NCBI GenBank assembly: GCA_020072805.1
Contig: JAIQGC010000020.1
Span: 1-57,721, forward strand
Direction: 5' to 3'
Length of the DNA: 57,721 nucleotides
Source of the DNA: Terriglobia bacterium
GTDB taxonomy: Bacteria; Acidobacteriota; Terriglobia; Acidiferrales; UBA7541
The position numbers and the translations under genes were made by a program. The notes beneath the pieces are model-generated. The model searched no databases, was not told where the DNA came from, and saw only the letters and a list, made by a program, of their open reading frames with translations. The first letter of the stretch is position 1; each line of letters opens with the position of its first letter. Shown here one piece after another: positions 8,922 to 20,070 of this stretch.

Positions 8922-10297
8922 TGGCTACGGCTCCGCTCAACGACAAATGTCCCCTGGCGCCGCCGCTCTCCGCCGAACGACCCGTTCAGTGGCCCCGCCG
9001 CACGTACTCGCGCCTTTCGAACGGCATGGAAATCGTCCTCGCGGAATCCCGCGCTGTTCCTAAATTCACCGGCCAGCTCTTTTTCCGCGCCGGTAACGCG
9101 GCTCTCTCCGTCCGCGCCACCGGCCTTGCGGAAATGACCGCCGCGGTCGTGCGCACGGGCACCGCCAAACGCACCAGCCGCCAGATTGAGGAAGACCTGC
9201 GGCGCATCGGCGCCGACCTCTCCTCCGGCGCCGGCATGGACACCACCGCGCTCTCCTTCGATGGCCTCGCGGAATTTTCCGAGCCGCTTCTGGCCATGGT
9301 CAGCGAACTGGCCCGCGAAGCTTCTTTTCCCGAAGGCGAATTCGAACGCGAACGCCGTCACACGCTCGAATCCGTGCGCATCGAGCGCACCACGCCGAGT
9401 TTCCTGGCCGGTGAGCGCCTGCGCAAGACGCTCTTTGGTTCGCACCCCTACGCACTGGTTTCCCCCAGCGAAGCGCAAGTGCAGGCCTATCGCCTTGAAG
9501 ACCTCTCCGCGGCTTACCAGGAAATTTATTCTCCCGCGCACGCTCTGCTCGTGATGGTGGGCGATTTCCAGGCGGAAACCATGCTTCGCCAGATCGAAAA
9601 AATCTTCGGCGGCTGGACCGGCCGGAAACCCGCGGCGAAGACTTTTCCCGCGCCGCCCAAACTCCGCGGCCGCGGCGTTTCCCTGGTGCACGTCCCCGGC
9701 TCCGTGCAGACGCAGATTCTCTGCGGCTGCCCTTCCATTACCCGCAAGCATCCTGACTGGCTGCGCCTCGCGCTGACCAACAGCATCTACGGCGGGGCCT
9801 TCAATTCGCGCCTGGTGATGAATATCCGCGAGGACAAGGGCTACACCTACAGCCCGCGCAGTGGAGTGAACCCTCTGCGCGAGCACGGCTATTTTTCCAT
9901 CTCCGCGGCGGTACGCAACGAGGTTGTGGCTGCCTCGCTCGCCGAAATCTTCTACGAGATGGAGCGCATGCGCGCCCTGCCCGTTCCCGAAGCCGAGCTC
10001 GCCGACGCCATCAGCTATGTCAGCGGCGTCTTTTCCCTCGGCCTGGGCACGCAGAGCGGCCTGCTCAGCCAACTCGGCACCGTGGCCCTCAACGAATTGC
10101 CGGAAGATTACCTGGAGACTTATCGCGACCGTGTCCGCGCGCTGAGCGCCTCAGATGTTCTGTACGCGGCGCGCGGCTATTTCGATTCGGCCAACATGCA
10201 GATCACCATTGTCGGCGACCGCGCGCAGATCGAATCGCAGGCCGCCCTCTATGGCGAAGTCGCTGTTTACGACGCCCAGGGAAATGTTATACAGTAA
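8921..10297 (+). CDS. M16-family peptidase-like protein, zinc site lost
   Basis: A 458-residue M16B protein without a signal peptide. Where an active enzyme has HxxEH, this one reads GLAEMTAAVVRTGT, so it cannot bind zinc in the usual way. The substrate-binding Arg/Tyr segment (NIREDKGYTYSP) is kept in the C-terminal half. This is the known division of labour in heterodimeric M16 proteases: one subunit carries the zinc site, the other the R/Y pair. Translation is coupled to the upstream partner by a TAATG overlap. Likely role: non-catalytic half of a peptidase acting on peptides or misfolded protein. Confidence 0.9.
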   Translation: MATAPLNDKCPLAPPLSAERPVQWPRRTYSRLSNGMEIVLAESRAVPKFTGQLFFRAGNAALSVRATGLAEMTAAVVRTGTAKRTSRQIEEDLRRIGADLSSGAGMDTTALSFDGLAEFSEPLLAMVSELAREASFPEGEFERERRHTLESVRIERTTPSFLAGERLRKTLFGSHPYALVSPSEAQVQAYRLEDLSAAYQEIYSPAHALLVMVGDFQAETMLRQIEKIFGGWTGRKPAAKTFPAPPKLRGRGVSLVHVPGSVQTQILCGCPSITRKHPDWLRLALTNSIYGGAFNSRLVMNIREDKGYTYSPRSGVNPLREHGYFSISAAVRNEVVAASLAEIFYEMERMRALPVPEAELADAISYVSGVFSLGLGTQSGLLSQLGTVALNELPEDYLETYRDRVRALSASDVLYAARGYFDSANMQITIVGDRAQIESQAALYGEVAVYDAQGNVIQ

Positions 10298-10337
10298 GCG
10301 TCTCTTGCCGAAGTAGGTAAATGCGGGAGGTGCGCTC

Positions 10338-10757
10338 GTGGGGACCGTCACCGTCCGGACGAATTTCGCTCGTTCACGGAATCTTCGCAATGGGAGAGCA
10401 GTGTTGCTGCTCTCCTGCCTTCTGGCTTTTCTCGTGCTGCGCGCGGAAGCCACCACCAAAAAGCCTCCCCCGCAACCCGTGAACATCAACACCGCCACCG
10501 CGGATGAACTGCAGCAGGTTCCCGGCATCGGCCCCGTCACTGCCGAGAAGATCATTCACATGCGCCGAGCCTACGGGCGCTTCAAGCGCGTGGACGACCT
10601 CCTCTCCATCAAGGGCATCGGCCGCAAGCGCCTGGAAAAAATGCGCAAGTATCTGGCCGTCTCCGGCCCGCCCTCCGCTCCGGCCTCTGCCCCAGCGGAT
10701 AAGTCCACGCCGAGCAATGAAGAAAAGGCTCCGCCAGCCCCGCCCAGCTATCTTTAG
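10338..10757 (+). CDS. ComEA-like helix-hairpin-helix protein
   Basis: A 139-residue protein with an N-terminal hydrophobic segment (AVLLLSCLLAFLVLRAEA), then a ComEA-type DNA-binding module: VNINTATADELQQVPGIG and LLSIKGIGRKRLEKM form two helix-hairpin-helix motifs. A Pro/Ala-rich tail follows. ComEA proteins bind DNA at the cell surface during natural transformation, but many genomes carry ComEA-like proteins without competence. The GTG start at 10338 has GGGAGG 8 bases upstream. No other competence gene is nearby. Confidence 0.85.
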   Translation: MGTVTVRTNFARSRNLRNGRAVLLLSCLLAFLVLRAEATTKKPPPQPVNINTATADELQQVPGIGPVTAEKIIHMRRAYGRFKRVDDLLSIKGIGRKRLEKMRKYLAVSGPPSAPASAPADKSTPSNEEKAPPAPPSYL

Positions 10758-10833
10758 CTGACCAAACTCCTCACGGTGCTCCCGCGGTTCAACGCGGAGC
10801 AGGATGTAATTCCAGGGATTTTAAGGAATCCGG

Positions 10834-12018
10834 CTACAGCTGTTGGTGCGAGGAGCGCGGCGCGCCGGTGCGCAGGGGCACTTGATCGGCGATGCGCACG
10901 CCGTAGGCTTCCAAGGCGACCACTTTCTTGGGGTGGTTAGTGAGGATGCGAATGTCTCTCAGCCCGAGGTCGATCAGGATCTGCGCGCCGATGCCGCTCT
11001 CGTGCTGCACCAGGCGCTGATAGGCCAGCTCTCGGTCAATCTGCCCGCGCTCGTGGAAATGGATGCGCGGCAACGCGCCCGCTTCGACGGCGGCCGATTC
11101 GATGCCGAAGCCCCTCCCGGTGTGGTGCAGATAGAGCAACGCGCCGCGGCCCTCCGCGGCGATGGCTTCGAGAGAGCCGGCAATGATGTCGTGGCAGTCG
11201 CAGGCGGTCGAGCCGAAAATGTCCCCAGTGATGCAGTGGCTGTGCACGCGCACCAGCGGCGCCGGCGGGCCGTCGAGGTCGCCGCGCACCAGGGCTACGT
11301 GCTGGTCGTTATCCACGTCGCTGGCGTAGGCGATCATGCGGAACTCGCCGTGCCGGGTGGGCAGCACGGCTTCGGCAATGCGCCGCACGTAGCGCTCGTG
11401 CTGCATGCGGTAGCGGATCAGGTCGGCCACCGTGAGCATCTTCATCTGATGTGTGCGGCAGAATTCCAGCAGTTGCGGCACGCGGCTCATCGTGCCGTCT
11501 TCGTTCATGATTTCGCAGATCACTCCCGCCGAATTCATCCCCGCGATGCGCGCCAGGTCCACCGAAGCCTCGGTCTGCCCCGCGCGCACCAGCACGCCGC
11601 CATTGCGCGCGCGCAGCGGAAAAACGTGCCCGGGCCGCGCCAGGTCCTGCGGCTTGGTCTTGGGGTCGCAACTGGCCAGGATGGTGGTGGCCCGGTCGGA
11701 AGCGCTGATGCCGGTGGTGACGCCGTAGCGCGCGTCAATCGCTTCGCAGAATGCCGTGCCGTGCGCCGAGGTATTGATGGGCGACATGAGCGGGAGGTGC
11801 AGCTCGTCGCAGCGTTCCTCGGTCAGCGTGAGGCAAATGAGCCCGCGCCCGAACTTGGCCATGAAGTTGATCGCTTCGGGAGTGATTTTCTCCGCGGCCA
11901 TGGCCAGGTCGCCTTCGTTTTCGCGATCCTCGTCGTCCACCAGGACGATCATGCGTCCCTGGCGGAACTCCTCGAGAGCCTCTTCGACGCTGGCGAATTT
12001 GGGGGTGCCACTGCTCAT
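10834..12018 (-). CDS. ribBA: RibBA: DHBP synthase fused to a divergent GTP cyclohydrolase II domain
   Basis: Residues 1-205 are a canonical 3,4-dihydroxy-2-butanone-4-phosphate synthase ([45 protein letters not shown]), which converts ribulose 5-phosphate for riboflavin synthesis. The second half has the GCHII fold and the three zinc Cys ([15 protein letters not shown]). However, the usual VHSEC, RQEGRGIGL and (A)D.RDY motifs read [17 protein letters not shown] and VQHES. The Asp/Arg pair expected in the latter is gone, so cyclohydrolase activity is doubtful. Start ATG 12018 fits the domain start. No FMN riboswitch is visible upstream. Divergent from pntA. Confidence 0.85.
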   Translation of the reverse strand: MSSGTPKFASVEEALEEFRQGRMIVLVDDEDRENEGDLAMAAEKITPEAINFMAKFGRGLICLTLTEERCDELHLPLMSPINTSAHGTAFCEAIDARYGVTTGISASDRATTILASCDPKTKPQDLARPGHVFPLRARNGGVLVRAGQTEASVDLARIAGMNSAGVICEIMNEDGTMSRVPQLLEFCRTHQMKMLTVADLIRYRMQHERYVRRIAEAVLPTRHGEFRMIAYASDVDNDQHVALVRGDLDGPPAPLVRVHSHCITGDIFGSTACDCHDIIAGSLEAIAAEGRGALLYLHHTGRGFGIESAAVEAGALPRIHFHERGQIDRELAYQRLVQHESGIGAQILIDLGLRDIRILTNHPKKVVALEAYGVRIADQVPLRTGAPRSSHQQL

Positions 12019-12376
12019 ACTGTTGAAAATATAGCCGATAGGGAACGGGGAGGCAAGGATTCGTGCGAGCGGACCACGCCGGGCGGCCGGGACGCCCCAA
12101 GGGCAATGGCAGAGCCGTAAGGGCAGGGAACTCAGGCATCCGCGCAAGGGAAAAGAAAGCGAGCCTCGATTGTCGGCTGGATTTTTTTCCAATAAACGCT
12201 AGAATGTGTGTGTTGCAATTGGGGCAGGAATTTCCCCGGGTTTGTGCGAAGATCCTCCCGCTTCGCCGCCGCAGAAAATACGGCCGGCTCTCGATTCTGT
12301 TCCGCTTCGAGCAAATGCCTGCCGCGCAACACCGCCGGGCGGGCGCCAGCAGTCCAGCAGAAAGGAAACACACGGA

Positions 12377-13555
12377 GTGATAGTCGGCATACCGAAAGAA
12401 AGTTATCCGGGAGAGCGCCGCGTCGCGCTGGTCCCGATGGTGATTCCCAGCCTGACCAAGGCCGGCTTCGAGGTTCTTGTCGAAGCGGGGGCCGGCGTGG
12501 AAGCCGGTTATCCGGACGCAGCCTACGTCGAAAAGGGCGCGAAGATCGCATCCGACCGCGCCGCCGTCTTCGCCGCCGCGGACATTGTCGTGCAGATTCT
12601 CTGCTACGGCTCCAACGAAATCACCGGCAAGGCGGACATGCCCCTTCTGCGCAAGGGCCAGGTTCTGATCGGATTCCTGCGCCCGCTCGGCTCGCGCGAG
12701 ATCGTCGAGCAGATCGCCGCCACCGGCGCGATTTCCTTCTCCGTGGAGTTGATGCCCCGCACCACGCGCGCCCAGAGCATGGATGCGCTTTCCTCGATGG
12801 CCACCGTCTGCGGCTATAAGGCCGTCATCCTGGCCGCCGACACCCTTCCGCGCCTCTTCCCCATGCTGACCACCGCCGCCGGAACCATCACCCCGGCTCG
12901 CGTCCTGGTCATCGGGGCGGGCGTGGCCGGGCTGCAAGCCATCGCCACCGCCCGCCGCCTCGGCGCCGTCGCTTCCGCCTACGACCTCCGCCCCGCCGCC
13001 AAGGAGCAGGTGCAAAGCCTGGGCGGCCGCTTCGTCGAACTTCCCATCGAGGCGCAGGACGCCCAGGACGCCCGCGGCTACGCCCGCGCCCAGGACGAAA
13101 CCTTTTATCAGCGCCAGCGCGAACTGCTCGGCCGCGTGGTGGCCGAAAGTGATATCGTCATCACCGCCGCCGTTATCCCCGGAAAGAAATCTCCCATCCT
13201 GGTCACCGAGGAGATGGTCAAGGGCATGGCCCCCGGCTCGGTCATTCTGGACCTGGCCTCCGAGCGCGGCGGAAACTGCGAACTTACCGTGGCCGGAGAA
13301 ACCGTCGTCCGCCATGGCGTCACCATCATCGGGCGCATCAACGTGGCCAGCGGCGTGCCCTATCACGCCAGCCAGATGTACGCGCGCAACGTCACCTCCT
13401 TCCTGCTGCACCTGGTGAAGGACGGCAAACTGCAGTTGAATCTCGAGGACGAAATCACGCGCGAGACTCTTTTGACCCGGGACGGCGAAATCGTGCATGC
13501 CCGGGTTCGGGAATTTTTCGGCATGCCCGCGGCGGCCACGCCGGGGCGCGCGTAA
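12377..13555 (+). CDS. pntA: NAD(P) transhydrogenase subunit alpha part 1 (NAD-binding)
   Basis: This 392-residue protein is the soluble NAD(H)-binding domain I of the proton-translocating transhydrogenase (GIPKESYPGERRVALVP at the start, ARVLVIGAGVAGLQAIATAR dinucleotide fold, GGNCELT). It passes hydride between NADH and NADP on the inner face of the membrane, driven by the proton gradient. GTG 12377 is chosen because AAAGGAA sits upstream and VIVGIPKE is the normal N-terminus. It lacks the membrane segments, which are in the next gene, as in three-subunit enzymes. Confidence 0.92.
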   Translation: MIVGIPKESYPGERRVALVPMVIPSLTKAGFEVLVEAGAGVEAGYPDAAYVEKGAKIASDRAAVFAAADIVVQILCYGSNEITGKADMPLLRKGQVLIGFLRPLGSREIVEQIAATGAISFSVELMPRTTRAQSMDALSSMATVCGYKAVILAADTLPRLFPMLTTAAGTITPARVLVIGAGVAGLQAIATARRLGAVASAYDLRPAAKEQVQSLGGRFVELPIEAQDAQDARGYARAQDETFYQRQRELLGRVVAESDIVITAAVIPGKKSPILVTEEMVKGMAPGSVILDLASERGGNCELTVAGETVVRHGVTIIGRINVASGVPYHASQMYARNVTSFLLHLVKDGKLQLNLEDEITRETLLTRDGEIVHARVREFFGMPAAATPGRA

Positions 13556-13580
13556 TACGGAAGGCGGAGGAACGGGAGAC

Positions 13581-13877
13581 ATGCCAACAAACTTGATCGA
13601 CGGGCTGTTCGTTTTCATGCTGGCCGGCTTCATCGGCTTCGAGGTGATCCGCAAGATATCGCCGCTCCTGCACACCCCGCTGATGTCCCTCACCAACGCT
13701 CTCGACGCCATCGCCGTCGTGGGCGCCATCGTCCTTGTCGGCGAGGGCAAGAGCACCTTTGCCACCGTGCTCGGCACCATCGCCATCGTCGCCGCCACCA
13801 GCAACATCGTCGGCGGCTTTCTGATTACCGAGCGCATGCTGAGTATGTTCAAGACCAGCCGGCCGTCCAAGCCCTGA
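13581..13877 (+). CDS. pntAB: NAD(P) transhydrogenase subunit alpha part 2 (membrane)
   Basis: A 98-residue membrane protein with three hydrophobic segments (LFVFMLAGFIGFEVI, DAIAVVGAIVLVG, LGTIAIVAATSNIVGGFLI) and the LHTPLMSLTNA motif typical of the small transhydrogenase subunit. It forms part of the proton channel with PntB. ATG 13581 follows a GGAG site. It starts 25 bp after pntA and ends 19 bp before pntB, so the three form one operon. Confidence 0.92.
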   Translation: MPTNLIDGLFVFMLAGFIGFEVIRKISPLLHTPLMSLTNALDAIAVVGAIVLVGEGKSTFATVLGTIAIVAATSNIVGGFLITERMLSMFKTSRPSKP

Positions 13878-13896
13878 GGCGACACCCGACACGACC

Positions 13897-15294
<1,398 letters not shown>

Positions 15295-15323
15295 CCCGCC
15301 CTTCTTCGCAAAACCACCCGTAA

Positions 15324-15343
15324 GGGCACGGCATGCCGTGCCC
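15324..15343. terminator. 20-bp perfect palindrome between convergent genes
   Basis: GGGCACGGCATGCCGTGCCC lies between the pntB stop and the cusA stop and abuts the latter. With flanking TAA and CCTA it resembles a widespread acidobacterial palindromic repeat. A hairpin here could stop transcription from both sides, although there is no T-run. Confidence 0.55.
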
Positions 15344-18300
15344 CTACTCGTCAACGGCGGTCTCGCTCGAATGCCGCAGTGTCCCTCTCCGCAGCGCCCG
15401 CTCCTTCATCACCGCGAAAAACACCGGTACCAGAATCAGCACGTGAACCGTCGAGGTAATCATCCCGCCCACAATCGGCGCCGCGATGGGCTTCATCACG
15501 TCCGACCCGATCCCGGTCGCCCATAAAATTGGAATCAGGCTGGCTAGCACCGCCGAGACCGTCATGAACTTCGGCCGCAGCCTCTGCACCGCGCCCTCGA
15601 TTGTCGCCGCTTCGATGTCCTCATGCGCCAGCGGAACGCCCCGCGCGATGCGCCGGTCCAGCGCTTCGTGCAGATACACCACCATCACCACCCCGGTTTC
15701 CACCGCGATCCCGAACAGCGCAATGTAGCCCACCCACACCGCCACGCTGAAGTTGTAGCCCATCAGCCACTGCAGGATCAGGCCGCCGCTCATCGCGTAC
15801 ACCGTGGGAAAAATCAGCACAGCCGCTTCCGTCACCGAATGGAAAATCAGGTAGAGCAGAACGAAGATGACGAAGAACACCACCGGAAGAATAATCTTCA
15901 GCCGCTCCTTGGCCCGCAATTGGAATTCATACTCGCCCGACCAGTGATAATTGTAGCCGGGGGGAAGTCGCAGCTTCTCGCGCAAAATCTGGTCGGCGCG
16001 GCTGACGAAGCTGCCGTAGTCGTTTGTGTTCAGGTCCAGGTAGACGTAGCCGGTGAGCAGCCCGTCTTCGTCGCGAATCAGCCCCGGCCCGCGCGAGAAG
16101 AATACCCGCGCCACTTGCGAGATGGGAATCTGCGCGCCTGTGGCGGTCACGATTACCACGCTGCGCAGCCGTTCCACGCTGTCGCGGAAATCTCGGTTGT
16201 AGCGGACATTGATCGGATAGCGCTCCCGCCCTTCCACGTTTTCCGCGATATTCTCCCCGCCGATCCCGCTGCTCACCGCCCGCTGCACCTCCGCCACCGT
16301 CAGCCCGTAGCGCGCCGCTTCCGCGCGGTTCACCTCCACATTGATGTAGAAGCCCTCGGCCACGCGCTCGGCAAACAGGGAGCGCAGCTCGGGCATGCCG
16401 CTGAGTTCCTGCTTGACCTGCACGCCGATCTTCTGGATTCCTTCCAGATCCGGCCCCTGGACCTTCAGCCCTACCGGCGTTTTGATCCCCGTCAGTTCCA
16501 TGTCCAGCCGGCTTTGAACGGGCATGGTCCACGTGTTGGTGATGCCCGGAAACTGCAGCTTGTCGTCCATCTCCCGCAGCAGCTTTTCGTAGGTCATTCC
16601 CGCGCGCCACTGTTCCTTCGGCTTTAGCGTGATGGTGGTGTCGTACATGTCCAGCGGTGCGTTGTCCGTGGGGCTGTCCGACCGGCCCACCGTCCCGAAT
16701 ACGCTGGCCACTTCGGGAAACGAGCGCAGGATGCGGTCCTGCTGCTGCAGGAGTTGCCCGGCCTGGGTGATCGAGATGCTCGGCAGGGCCGTGGGCATGT
16801 ACAGCGTGGAGGCCTCGTAGAGCGGAGGCATGAACTGGCTGCCGATGCGCAGCGCCAGCGGCGCGGTCACCAGCAGGAACACCAGGTTCAGCAGCAGCGT
16901 GGTTTTGCGGTGGCGCAGACAGAAGCGCAGGATAGGTAGATACAGAGACTGGGTGATGCGCGAAAACGGATTGTCGCTTTCCGGGCGCAGCTTTCCCCGG
17001 ATGAAATAGAGCATCAGGATGGGCACCAGCGTAACCGCCAGGACCGAGGAAAATCCCACCGCCAGCGTCTTGGTCCACGCCAGCGGGCGGAACATCCGCC
17101 CCTCCTGCGCCTCCAGCAGGAACACCGGCAAAAAGGAAACCACGATGATAATCAGCGAGAAAAACAGCGCCGGGCCCACCTGCTTGGCCGCCACCATCAG
17201 CAGCTCCCGCTGCTCCCGCGGCGTCAGCGGACTTCGTCCCTCCGCCGCGCGCGTCCCTTGCTCCTCGGATAAATGACGATAGCCGTTTTCCACCATGACG
17301 ATCGCCGCATCCACGAGCACACCGATGGCCAGCGCGAATCCGCCCAGCGACATGATGTTCGAGCTGATCCCCAGAAAGTGCATGGGGATAAAGGACGCTA
17401 GCAGCGCGATGGGCAGCGTCAAAATCGGAATCAGCGCCGAACGGAAATGAAACAGAAACACGATGATCACCAGGCTGACGATGATGGCCTCTTCGATTAG
17501 TTTGTCTTGCAGTGTCTTGATCGAATCCCGGATCAGTTGCGAGCGATCGTAGCCCGCCAAAATCTCCACTCCCGCCGGCAACGAGGGCTGGATCTTCTCG
17601 ATCTTTTTCTTTACCCCGTCAATCACCGTTAGCGCGTTCATCCCGTAGCGCATCACGATGATTCCCCCGGCCGTTTCTCCCTCTCCATTCCATTCCGCCA
17701 CACCCCGCCGGATGTCCGGCCCGAAAGACACCGTGCCCAGGTCGCGGACCAGCACCGGCACGCCGTTCTTCGTGGCCACCGGCACGGTTTCCAGGTCCTG
17801 CAGCGAGCGCAGGTAGCCCAGCCCGCGGATCATGTATTCCGCCCCGCCCATCTCCAGCACACTCCCGCCCACTTCGTTGGTGCTCTCGCGCACCCGGTCG
17901 ATCACCGTCCCCATCGGGATGTTGTAGGCGCGCATCTTGTTGGGGTCCAGATTCACCTGGTATTGCTTGACGAATCCCCCGATCGAAGCCACCTCCGCCA
18001 CTCCCGGCACCGTTTCCAACTGGTAGCGAAGATACCAGTCCTGCAGGCTGCGCAGCTCCGCCAGGCTCAGCCGGTGCGAGCGGTCCACCAGCGCATATTC
18101 ATAGACCCACCCCGCTCCCGTGGCGTCCGGCCCGATCATCGGAAAAACATTCTTCGGCAGCCGCCCCTGGATCTGCTGCATGTATTCCAGCACCCGCGAG
18201 CGCGCCCAGTACAAATCCGTGCCGTCCTCGAACACCACGAACACGTAGGAATCGCCGAACATGGTCTGCGCGCGCACCGCCTTGACGTGCGGCGCCGCCA

Positions 18301-18520
18301 GCATCGTCGTCACGATCGGGTAGCTCACCTGGTCCTCGATGATGCTCGGCGGCTGGCCCTCCCACGGCGTGTGAATGATCACCTGCACGTCGGAAATGTC
18401 CGGCAGGGCATCGAGAGGAATCTGTTTGAGCGACCAGATCCCCGCCAGCACCAGTAGCAGCGTCCCCGTGAACACCAGAAAGCGATTCCGCGCGCACCAG
18501 TCGATAATCAGGGAAATCAT
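15344..18520 (-). CDS. cusA: heavy-metal efflux RND pump (CusA/CzcA family)
   Basis: A 1058-residue inner-membrane pump of the HME-RND type: a membrane start (IIDWCARNRFLVFTGTLLL), the DALPDISDVQVIIHTPW block, large periplasmic loops, and TM4 with GFALAIGVLVDAAIVMVENG. The late TM block WVGYIALFGIAVETGVVM is typical of CusA-like proteins. Such pumps export Cu(I)/Ag(I) or Zn/Co/Cd across both membranes using the proton gradient; the metal is not certain from sequence. Start ATG 18520 overlaps the cusB stop as ATGA, so translation is coupled. Confidence 0.93.
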   Translation of the reverse strand: MISLIIDWCARNRFLVFTGTLLLVLAGIWSLKQIPLDALPDISDVQVIIHTPWEGQPPSIIEDQVSYPIVTTMLAAPHVKAVRAQTMFGDSYVFVVFEDGTDLYWARSRVLEYMQQIQGRLPKNVFPMIGPDATGAGWVYEYALVDRSHRLSLAELRSLQDWYLRYQLETVPGVAEVASIGGFVKQYQVNLDPNKMRAYNIPMGTVIDRVRESTNEVGGSVLEMGGAEYMIRGLGYLRSLQDLETVPVATKNGVPVLVRDLGTVSFGPDIRRGVAEWNGEGETAGGIIVMRYGMNALTVIDGVKKKIEKIQPSLPAGVEILAGYDRSQLIRDSIKTLQDKLIEEAIIVSLVIIVFLFHFRSALIPILTLPIALLASFIPMHFLGISSNIMSLGGFALAIGVLVDAAIVMVENGYRHLSEEQGTRAAEGRSPLTPREQRELLMVAAKQVGPALFFSLIIIVVSFLPVFLLEAQEGRMFRPLAWTKTLAVGFSSVLAVTLVPILMLYFIRGKLRPESDNPFSRITQSLYLPILRFCLRHRKTTLLLNLVFLLVTAPLALRIGSQFMPPLYEASTLYMPTALPSISITQAGQLLQQQDRILRSFPEVASVFGTVGRSDSPTDNAPLDMYDTTITLKPKEQWRAGMTYEKLLREMDDKLQFPGITNTWTMPVQSRLDMELTGIKTPVGLKVQGPDLEGIQKIGVQVKQELSGMPELRSLFAERVAEGFYINVEVNRAEAARYGLTVAEVQRAVSSGIGGENIAENVEGRERYPINVRYNRDFRDSVERLRSVVIVTATGAQIPISQVARVFFSRGPGLIRDEDGLLTGYVYLDLNTNDYGSFVSRADQILREKLRLPPGYNYHWSGEYEFQLRAKERLKIILPVVFFVIFVLLYLIFHSVTEAAVLIFPTVYAMSGGLILQWLMGYNFSVAVWVGYIALFGIAVETGVVMVVYLHEALDRRIARGVPLAHEDIEAATIEGAVQRLRPKFMTVSAVLASLIPILWATGIGSDVMKPIAAPIVGGMITSTVHVLILVPVFFAVMKERALRRGTLRHSSETAVDE

Positions 18521-20070
18521 CACATGCCCCCTTCGGCGCTTACGCTGGTCTGCGTGGTAACCAGCACGCTTCCGTTTTTCACCGCCGTGATCGTGATCTT
18601 CCACGTGCCTCCGGAGGGCAGTTGCACCGTGCCTTCGTACACGCCCCCGCCCTTTTCCTCAAGCTTGCTCTCCACGTTTATCGCCGCCATGCCCATCTGC
18701 GGCATGCCCGGCATGAAGCTGCGCACGCTCACCTGCGCCCCGCCCACGCCCGCTCCGTCCGCCCCCGTCAGGTGCACGCGGTAGAGATTGCTTCCCTTGC
18801 GCGGCGTCGCCGGGTCCGTTGAAAAATGCGCCTGAACATTTTCCTGCGCCGCCTTCTCCGGCCCGGCCGTGGCCGCGGGCGCCGCGGGCGTGAGCGGCCC
18901 CATCAACGCCTGCAACTGGCTCTCCGAATCAATCAGGAAATTCGCCGCGGTGATCACCCGCTCGCCCGCCTTCACTCCCTTGTTCACCACGTAATCGCTT
19001 CCGGCCTGCTGCCCCAGCTCCACCTCGCGCGGCTCCAGCGACCCTCCTCCGTGGTCCACGAACACGATCGAGCGCGTCCCCGATTGCAGCACCCCGGACG
19101 CGGGAATCGTCAGATGCCTGCCCAGCGGCACGCTGACGCTCACGTTGACGAACATTCCCGGTTTCAGCAGCAGCCCCGGATTGGGAATCACCAGCCGCAC
19201 CCGCACCGTCCGCGTGGCCATATCCACCTGCGGCCAGATGAAATCCACGCGCCCGGAAAATTTCCGCCCGGTATAAGCGTCCGTGGTGATCACCACGGCG
19301 TTTCCTGGCTTGATCTGTCCGATGTCGCTCTGGAACACCGCGGCATAAACCCACACCGTCGAAAAATCCGCCACCGTATACAGCCGCGTATCCGGCTGCA
19401 CGTACTGGTTGGGCACCGCATTCCTCTCCGTCACGAATCCCGTCGTCGGCGAATCCACTTCCATCTCCTGCTCCACTTTCCCGTTCTTCTCCAGCTTCTC
19501 CAGTTCCCGCGCCGGTATCTCCCACCGCCGCAGCCGTTCCACCGCCCCTTCCAGTAGCGCATTCGACCCCGTGGCCACTCCGGGCACGTCGCTCTTTCCC
19601 AGCGTGGCCTGATTGCGCTTGGCGATCAGGTACTCCTGCTCGGTGGTGACCAGGTCCGGACTGTAAATCGTGAACAGCGGCTGGCCCTTCTTGATGTAGT
19701 CGTAGGTCGAATCCACGTAGACCTTCTTGATCCAGCCCGGATAGCGCAACTGCACGTAGGAAATCCGCCGCTCGTCCACTTCCACGTTGCCCACCGTGCG
19801 GATCTCGTTGCTTACCATTTTTTGCTGCACCACCGCCGTGCGCACCCCGATCCGCTGCAGCCGTTCCACGGGGATCTGCACCGGCGCCAGCTTCGCTTCC
19901 GTCACCGCCGCCGGCGGCCCGCCGCCTTGCTCGCCCATGTCCATGCCCGCTTCCATCGGCGCGGGCCCGGCTGGCTGCCGGCTGCCGCGCCACCAGTACA
20001 GTCCCAGTGTCGCCGCCAGCGCCATGCTCGTTGCCAGCATCGCGAAAAATGCCGTGCGATAGTTCTTCAT
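18520..20070 (-). CDS. cusB: RND periplasmic adaptor (CusB type) with C-terminal YtkA-like domain
   Basis: This 516-residue membrane-fusion protein links the pump to the outer-membrane channel. A single N-terminal membrane anchor is followed by a Met-rich segment (MEAGMDMGEQGGG), the barrel-sandwich and hairpin region, and a beta-barrel region ending with VNKGVKAGERVITAANFLIDSESQL. About 100 further residues (VRSFMPGMPQMGMAAINVES, with GTVQLPSGGTWKITI) resemble a YtkA/FixH-like periplasmic domain and hold a second Met cluster, possibly a metal-binding site. The stop overlaps the cusA start and its own start overlaps the cusC stop. Confidence 0.9.
   Translation of the reverse strand: MKNYRTAFFAMLATSMALAATLGLYWWRGSRQPAGPAPMEAGMDMGEQGGGPPAAVTEAKLAPVQIPVERLQRIGVRTAVVQQKMVSNEIRTVGNVEVDERRISYVQLRYPGWIKKVYVDSTYDYIKKGQPLFTIYSPDLVTTEQEYLIAKRNQATLGKSDVPGVATGSNALLEGAVERLRRWEIPARELEKLEKNGKVEQEMEVDSPTTGFVTERNAVPNQYVQPDTRLYTVADFSTVWVYAAVFQSDIGQIKPGNAVVITTDAYTGRKFSGRVDFIWPQVDMATRTVRVRLVIPNPGLLLKPGMFVNVSVSVPLGRHLTIPASGVLQSGTRSIVFVDHGGGSLEPREVELGQQAGSDYVVNKGVKAGERVITAANFLIDSESQLQALMGPLTPAAPAATAGPEKAAQENVQAHFSTDPATPRKGSNLYRVHLTGADGAGVGGAQVSVRSFMPGMPQMGMAAINVESKLEEKGGGVYEGTVQLPSGGTWKITITAVKNGSVLVTTQTSVSAEGGM

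Noticed and set aside
12019-12376. Possible FMN riboswitch between ribBA and pntA
   Set aside because: None of the conserved RFN-element blocks is present on either strand.
11735-13885. A minus-strand open frame of 716 codons opposite pntA and part of ribBA
   Set aside because: His/Gly/Asp-rich shadow of pntA; no family blocks.
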